From Dactylis glomerata (Eukaryota; Streptophyta; Magnoliopsida; Poales; Poaceae): a stretch of 64,000 nt of DNA. Of the stretch, positions 57,894-64,000 are shown in pieces; position 1 is the first letter of the stretch, and every line of letters starts with the position of its first letter. The stretch spans positions 1,950,100 to 2,014,099 of the forward strand of contig QXEO01001027.1 of the NCBI GenBank assembly GCA_007115705.1, in the 5' to 3' direction. The notes beneath the pieces are model-generated. The model had not been told where the DNA came from, made no database searches, and was given only the letters and a program-made list of their open reading frames with translations. A program made the position numbers and the translations under genes.

Positions 57894-58500
57894 TTGGAAA
57901 GCTTCATGTGGGGATGTCTGATGGAGTGAACGGGTGCAGCGACATTGCTTGATTCAAAGTATCAAAACTTAACCAAACTGTTTGATTAAACTTTGGCCTC
58001 ATGAGTATGATCCGGATTGGGGTTTCTGTTAATAGGAGTCTTAAGTGTTGCACCTGTCGCTTCTACCCTTAAAACTATCTTTGTGGTAAATGTAATTCAA
58101 TATTACTTATTTTGTTGTATGCGTTGTCCTGTGTCATGTGGTGCCAGCCTTCCCTACTACACTTGTCTGGTTCCTGCGGAAATGGAGTGGGCTGAATCAG
58201 CCCCCGCTCTGCATCATAGTCATTAGCAACAAAGGTATGGAAATCTTCATGGATAATGTATGTAGCCCAGCAGCTGCTCTATTCTAGTAGGCCTCAAGGC
58301 CACGCAGTTAGTTTTAACTTAGTTGCTGATGGCCTGTGGTGCCACTCTTCCTCTCCCTTGACCCCCTCCCTTGCGACAAGTGATTCCTGCCTCCTTTCCA
58401 TCACTGGCGGCCGGCAGTGAGGGAGGGGGACTTGGAGGTGCACAACTATCATTCATCGTATGTTTTCTTGTCAAATAAGTCCAGTTCAGGGTCAACGTTG
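57894..58500. other. PDCD5 3' flank
   Basis: 3' UTR and downstream DNA of PDCD5; no further gene seen. GC-rich patches near 58340-58440 carry no recognisable domain. Confidence 0.4.
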
Positions 58501-58502
58501 TA

Positions 58503-58970
58503 TCTTCCTCATATGGCATCCCCGGCAATGGCGATGAGAGAAGGGTTGTCACTTGCAAACCGTCTTGGTTGCAGTAATGTGATCATGGAGTCGAACTAAA
58601 TTGAAACCATCGAAGCATGCACAGGGGAAGAAACGTGGTGGGGAGAATCTTCTGCGATGTTTGCAGATTGCATGGACTTAACATCACTCTTAGACTCGGT
58701 GTCTTTTAAGCATTGCCCCAGGGATGAAAATGAAGTAGCTCATGAACTTGTTAGGAGTAGTTTTTCTAGTAAGCTTTTCTCTAGTTGGTTCGAGGAACCG
58801 CCTGATGTTATTTTATCCAGAAAATTGTAAACGATGTAACAGTACTCTGATTAAAGCAGTAAGTTTCTGACGCACTCTTTTCCTTACCAGGGTACCTAAG
58901 CGGACTGGAAGGTTTTTAATGAGACGGTTTGCTTGCTTAATATATTACATGTTACCTAAAAAAAAGTCTA
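58503..58970 (+). pseudogene. Non-LTR (LINE-type) RNase H fragment with 3' end
   Basis: Reads ASPAMAMREGLSLANRLGCS, NVIMESN, stop (58597-58599), then IETIEACTGEETWWGESSAM, HCPRDENEVAHELVR and ends at 58830. This is the C-terminal RNase H domain common in plant LINE polyproteins and derived host genes. The expected Asp after MES is Asn. The following AT-rich tail (aatatattacatgttacc then an A run near 58960) looks like a LINE 3' end. The rest of the element is absent, as with 5'-truncated LINEs. Confidence 0.7.
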
Positions 58971-59495
58971 GTTCAGGGTCCGTGGGTTTCCTTTCTTTGT
59001 TCTTTCTGCTGTCCATGGTGGCTGGGGAGAAACGGAGGTGGAGGGTCCCTACTCCTTGATCTGTCACGGATCCAGTTCGTTCTTGTCAGATGGCGTGGTT
59101 CTTCAAGCCTTCAGACCTCCATGGTGAAAGGAAGGGTATGAGAAAGATGGCCAACGCTTGTATATGGAGTCGTGACTCTTAACTAGTAATCTCGAGGCCA
59201 TGCCTCCGACATCTGGTTCCTTCTGAAGTCGTCATGGCGATATGAGGTAGGGGAAGGAATGATCGTACGAGGTCACAATCCGCTCGATTGGGTCGGGCCG
59301 GCTTCAATCACATCAGCAATTTCGAGCTGCGGTGTGGCCTTCTTGTCTGACGCTGAGGTGAAGGTACTTTCTTTTTAGTCTCTTTGTTGTTGAATCTTAT
59401 GGTTGAAGGGTGACCAAAAAATCAATCCGTCCCAGCCTGATGCTGTAAAGGGAGGCATGCTAGTTTCTTCCCAGCGTCCATGTCGTCAATGTCAT
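58971..59495. other. Intergenic, no gene supported
   Basis: Mixed-composition sequence with no long frame and no recognised element. Confidence 0.4.
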
Positions 59496-59660
59496 TGTTT
59501 GCTCTTGGGAAATATCTGGAATTCTCTCAGCTGCACACACGCAGCCAGCCCCCCCCCCCCCCCCCCCCCCTTTCTCCTTCTATGTATTACAAAGATGTTT
59601 ACATATCAGCCTAGTATAAACTACATATTTACAAACAAGGACAACCTTCAACACTCCCCC

Positions 59661-60419
59661 TCAAGATGAGGCAAAGATATCAATGAGCCTCATCTTGCTA
59701 CAAATATTTACAAATGATGCTACACTCACACCTTTTGTCAAGATATCTGCTAGTTGATCTGAGGACCTAACATAAGTAATTTTGAGTACACCCTCATTCA
59801 ACTTCTCCTTAATAAAGTGCCTATCTATCTCGATATGTTTAGTCCGATCATGATGTACTGGATTGTGGACTATGTTAATAGCAGCTTGGTTATCACAATA
59901 CAAGCACATAGGAGCACCATCAAACAGTCGAAGCTCTGACAAAAGTATCTTTAACCACATCAGTTCACATAACCCAGATACCATGGACCTAAACTCAGCC
60001 TCAGCGGTAGATCGTGCCACCGCACTTTGTTTTTTGCTCCTCCAACTAACAAGATTGCCTCCAACAAATACACAATAACCTGATGTGGATCGTCTATCAT
60101 CTAGGCATCTAGCCCAATCTGCATCAGTGTATCCATCTACTTTCAGGTGCCCATGATTAGAAAATAAAATTCCCTTTCCTGGACAGCTCTTTAGATACCT
60201 TAGAATCCGGTTTACTGCATCTAGATGACTTGAACGAGGGTCATGCATATATCGACTTACAATACTAACTGCATATGCAATGTCTGGCCTTGTGTATGAT
60301 AGATAGATGAGGCGACCAACTAACCTTTGATATTGGTACTTATCCACTGGGTCACCTGACTCTGCTAGACTGCGATGATTCTGCTCAATGGGTGTAGATG
60401 CCGGTTTGCACCCTAACAT
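59661..60419 (-). pseudogene. Copia RNase H end of pol
   Basis: 252 aa: starts MLGCKPASTPIE, then YQRLVGRLIYLSYTRPDIAY, the RNase H residues in GYTDADWA, STAEAEFRSM, LYCDNQAAI and ends with DILTKGVS. It is continuous in sense with the upstream RT frame but shifted by one frame at about 60413-60425. Confidence 0.88.
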
Positions 60420-62529
60420 GCTAGTGTCACTAAGTCAAGAACATACTTTCTTTGTGAAAGATAAATACCTTGTGCACTGTATACCACTTCAATTCCTAGA
60501 AAATAATGCAGATGACCCAAATCTTTGACCTCAAATGATCTTGCTAACATCTTATTCAGGCGCTTAATTTCTTCAACATCATCACCTGTAATCACTATGT
60601 CATCAACATATACCACAAGTATAGTAATCTTATCACGACGTCGCTTGTAAAACAATGTGTGGTCAGCATTACTTTGTCGGTACCCCAAAGAATGAACTTC
60701 CTTACTAAATCTTCCAAACCAAGCTCTTAGTGATTGCTTCAAACCATATAAAGACTTGTTCAGCCTACACACTTTACCCTCTATTTCTTGTGTACCAAAC
60801 CCAAGGGGAATCTCCATATAAACCTCTTCCTCCAAATCTCCATGAAGAAAAGCATTTTTAACATCCATTTGAAATAAATTCAATTTATTATTAGCTGCTA
60901 TGGATATAAGGGTCCTGATCGTGTTCATTTTTGCCACTGGTGTGAAGGTTTCACCATAATCTACCCCATAAGTTTGACTGTACCCTTTGGCCACCAACCT
61001 GGCCTTGTACCTTTCTACCTTTCCCTCTGAATTTTGTTTTACCGTAAATACCCACTTACAACCAACAATCTTTTTATTAGGAGGAAGTGTCGTAAGTACC
61101 CAAGTATTATTCTTGTCAAGTGCTTCCATTTCTTCCAGCATGGCATCCCTCCATTTGGGGCACCTCTTCGCTTCCTGCCAATCATGGGGAATAGGTACAG
61201 CCGAGTCAAGTGCAGCAATAAAAGCATTATACTGAGGTCCCATAGAAGAATACGAGACATAATTAGAAATATCGTATTGGGTCAAACGTGATGGCAGCTT
61301 CCCAGCAGTAGAGCAAGATTGTTTCCTCTGAGCTATAGGGATATCAAGATCACCAAATGGAGCAGAAACTGTACCATCACTTGTAGAGGGACTTGAAGTT
61401 GAGTCATGCAAATCTGGCTGTACTTGAGCTTCAGAATTCTGACTCAGTGGGGTTTCTTCCTCCTCTTGCACTCGATCATCCTTAGCTCTCTGTCTTCGTG
61501 AGTACACCTGAAGGTTTTGTGGCCACCTTGATCTTTCAGTTTGATACTCTTGCTGCTCCCCCTGAGTGTGATCTTGTTCAATATTTGATGTATCCTCATT
61601 TCTACCATCAGGCTCATCTCCAGTTGGAATTACTCCAACAATCATCTTCCGTGATGCTGCATCGCTACCCTCTTCTCCTTTATCTCCCCCTGTTTGGTTG
61701 TCCAAGTCTGTAACACCATTAATATACAAATCAGGGAAGACATCAATTAAGTCTACTAGTTCACCATAAAATGGTTCATATTCCCTGAATACTACATCCA
61801 TACTCACAAACATCCTTCTATCAGATGGACACCAACACTTATACCCTTTCTGTTTTCCAGAGTACCCTACAAACACACACTTTAGAGCCCTCAGATCGAG
61901 CTTGCCAACAGCTGGCCTGTAATCCTTCAAGAAACAAACGCACTCAAAAACCTTAGGTGGAACAACATATGTTGTTTTTCCAGTCAAACACTCTATCGGT
62001 GTCTTGTAACCAAGTACCCTGGATGGCATTCTGTTTATCAAATAAGCTGCTGTCTTCACAGCTCCACTCCACAAAATTTTTGGAACATTCATAGCTGTCA
62101 TTATGCAACGAGTAATTTCCAGCAGATGCCGGTTCTTCCTTTCTGCCAAACCGTTCTGCTGAGAAGTACCTGGACAAGTTGTCTGATGAATAATCCCAAA
62201 ACTAGACAAGTACTTATCAAATTCCTTGTTCACATACTCCGTGCCGTTGTCAGTACGGAATGTTTTCATGCGTGCATTATATTGTGTCTTGATCATATTA
62301 TGAAATTCAACAAAACATTCGAACATGTCATCCTTGTTCCTCAACACATAAATCCAAGTGACTCTAGTGCAACAGTCAATGAAGGTAACAAAAGAGCGGT
62401 AACCATTTAAAGCTGAAACTCCACAGGGACCCCACACATCAGAATGTATAACTTCAAGTGGTGTGCCACTCCGGTTATCAGATGATATATAAGAACTCCT
62501 AGTTTGTTTCCCGAATTGACATTGCATCA
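60413..62529 (-). pseudogene. Copia integrase and reverse transcriptase
   Basis: About 705 aa. The integrase core retains D (VIHSDVWGP), D (FRTDNGTEYV) and E (TSQQNGLAERKN). RT has FQMDVKNAFLHGDLEEEVYM, SLYGLKQSLRAW and the active site VYVDDIVITGDD. It stops at LVTLAC* where the RNase H frame takes over one base away, so a single frameshift breaks the polyprotein. The N-terminal part is cut at the Gypsy insertion. Confidence 0.9.
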
Positions 62530-62879
62530 TGATACGTCTCAAACGTATCTATAATTTTTGATGCTCCATGCTTGTTTTTACACCATTTGCCTTGTGTTTC
62601 GTTACACTTTGTGGCGTTTTTATGCGATTTCCGGAACTAACCTATTGACAAGATGCCACAGTGCCAGTTCCCTGTTTTCTGCTATTTTTGTGTTTCAGAA
62701 AAGCTACACAGGAAATATTCTCGGAATTGGACGAAACAAGTTCCAGAAGTCTTATTTTTCCCGGAAGCTTCCAGAGAACCGAAGAGGAGGCGGAGTGGGG
62801 TCACGAGGGCCCCACACACCAGGGCGGCGCGGCCCAGCCCCTGGCCGCGCCCCCTAGGTGTGAGGAGCCCCTGGCTGCC
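62530..62879 (+). mobile_element. Gypsy LTR fragment (outer)
   Basis: 350 bp starting TGATACGTCTC, related to the solo LTR at 25844-27408 (which reads the other way). It is interrupted at 62879 by a second LTR of the same kind. Its remainder should lie beyond the inner element, outside the window. Confidence 0.75.
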
Positions 62880-63540
62880 TGATACGTCTCCAACGTATCT
62901 ATAATTTTTGATGCTCCATGCTTGTTTTTACACCATTTGCCTATTATTTCGTTACACTTAGTGGCACTTTTATGCATTTTCCGGAACTAACCTATTAACG
63001 AGTTGCCACAGTGTCAGTTTCCTATTTTATGCTGTTTTTGTGTTTCAGAGTGATACACAGGAAATATTCTCGAAATTGGACGAAACAAGTTCCTGAAGTC
63101 TTATTTTACCCAGAAGCTTCCAGAGATCCGAAGGAGAGTTGGAGGGGGGCCACCAGGGCCCCACACGCAGGGGCGGCGTGGCCAGGCCCCTAGCCGCGCG
63201 GGCCCCGCGTGAGGGCGCCTGGCTCCCCCTCTGACGACGCCCCTTCGCCTATATAGACCCCCCGACGGAAAAAACCTAAGTACCCGATCAGATTTCCAGA
63301 ACACATCGCGATCCGCCGTCACCGTCGACCCGAAGATCGGGAGGGTCCAGAAGCTCTTCCCGGCACCCTGCCGGAGAGGGGAATCACCACCGGAGGTCTT
63401 CTTCATCGCCATGCTTGCCTCCGGAGCGATGAGTGAGTAGTCTACCTTGGACTTTGGGTCCATAGCAGTAGCTAGATGGTTGTCTTCTCCACCTGCTTCA
63501 TGTTTAGATCTCATGAGCTGCCCTATGCTACTTGTTGATG
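62880..63540 (+). mobile_element. Gypsy LTR (inner, nested), 3' limit uncertain
   Basis: Begins TGATACGTCTCC and repeats the whole of the outer fragment with differences, then continues past a TATA box (CTATATAGA at about 63249). The end near 63540 is only an estimate. It inserted into the outer LTR. Confidence 0.65.
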
Positions 63541-64000
63541 GCACCCAGAAAATTAGCTACTGGTGCCAAGTTGATGTGAAGCAGACTGTCCTTGTGCGTG
63601 GTGGATAACCAGCCCGTTGGGAACCCCAAGAGGAAGGTATGATGAGTATAGCAGCTACTTTTCCCTCAGTTAAGAAACCAAGGTTTAATGTCGGTCAGGA
63701 GAGGAGAGACAATGACGACTGAAGGTGATGCGGAACCTGCACACACACAAACAAATACTTTGTCCCGAAGTTGCGATGAGGTTGTCAATCTCACCGGTTT
63801 GCTTGAAACAAAGGTTATGAGCGTATCGAGTGGAAAACAATATAGTATGCGAGTAAAGTAAATAGTACAAGTAAAGTAAACAGGTGATAGCAATATGATG
63901 TAAATAGGACCGGGGTCCACAGTTCACTAGTGGTGTCTCTCCATAGATAAAATAACACATGCTGGGTAAACAAATTACAATTGGGCAATTGATAGAATAA
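63541..64000. other. Retrotransposon-like sequence at window edge
   Basis: Phrases such as 'accagcccgttgggaacccc' and 'gaggttgtcaatctcaccgg' are typical of Triticeae LTR elements, but neither end nor coding domain is visible, so family and orientation are not assigned. Confidence 0.4.

Larger units (their letters stand above)
59496..62529 (-). mobile_element. Copia retrotransposon, 5'-truncated by a Gypsy insertion
   Basis: Minus-strand order integrase (62529 downwards), RT, RNase H, polypurine tract, 3' LTR. The LTR starts TGTTGAAGG at 59653 (minus), right after the GAGGGGGAG tract. Its far end may be at 59496, giving a short LTR of about 158 bp that includes a run of over 20 C at about 59549-59571. 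The other LTR, gag and protease are missing, because a Gypsy LTR begins at 62530 inside the integrase. Confidence 0.85.

Noticed and set aside
1..64000. CRISPR arrays, bacterial operons, rRNA or complete tRNA genes
   Set aside because: Nothing of the kind is visible; the repeats present are eukaryotic transposon or satellite types.

Overview
This is plant nuclear DNA. The spliced genes, the mix of nested LTR retrotransposons, CACTA ends and Stowaway MITEs, and LTR termini of the Sabrina/WHAM type point to a grass of the wheat-barley tribe (Triticeae). The species is inference. Most of the window is transposons. Ordinary host genes form small islands: a Werner-type 3'-5' exonuclease (about 1.3-1.9 kb), three TFIIB-like copies (about 13/19 kb, 46.5-47.7 kb, 50.5-51.4 kb), and a divergent pair at 54.7-57.9 kb (tail-anchored coiled-coil protein and PDCD5).

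Layout. 1-1.3 kb: AT-rich degenerate tandem repeat. 1.3-2.2 kb: exonuclease gene and promoter. 2.2-12.75 kb: a CACTA remnant split by a young, nearly complete Gypsy element (2295-12553, target duplication CGCCA). 13.1-19.4 kb: a decayed Copia element (target duplication ACGTG) inside TFIIB-like copy 1, which is a pseudogene. 20-29 kb: MITEs, unrecognised GC-rich stretches, and an inverted array of short degenerate repeats holding a solo LTR (target duplication TGTAC). 29013-46382: a Helitron of about 17.4 kb. 46.5-51.4 kb: TFIIB-like copies 2 (frameshifted) and 3 (intact). 54.7-57.9 kb: the divergent gene pair. 58.5-59 kb: LINE RNase H fragment. 59.5-62.5 kb: a 5'-truncated Copia element cut by nested Gypsy LTRs that run towards the right edge.

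The most interesting object is the Helitron. It has a 3' hairpin plus CTAG end and a TC 5' end, and lies between a host A and T. All its recognised genes point the same way. They are an eight-exon RepHel transposase with an unbroken frame (about 1764 aa), an RPA-like OB-fold gene, and a 13-exon ULP1-like (C48) cysteine protease gene. The protease gene encodes one domain with a complete His-Asp-Gln-Cys set, followed by a second domain that has lost His and Cys. Ankyrin-gene exons are also inside. It landed about 165 bp upstream of TFIIB-like copy 2.

Exon boundaries were derived by hand from GT/AG sites and reading-frame continuity. No database search was possible, so family names rest on motif recognition.
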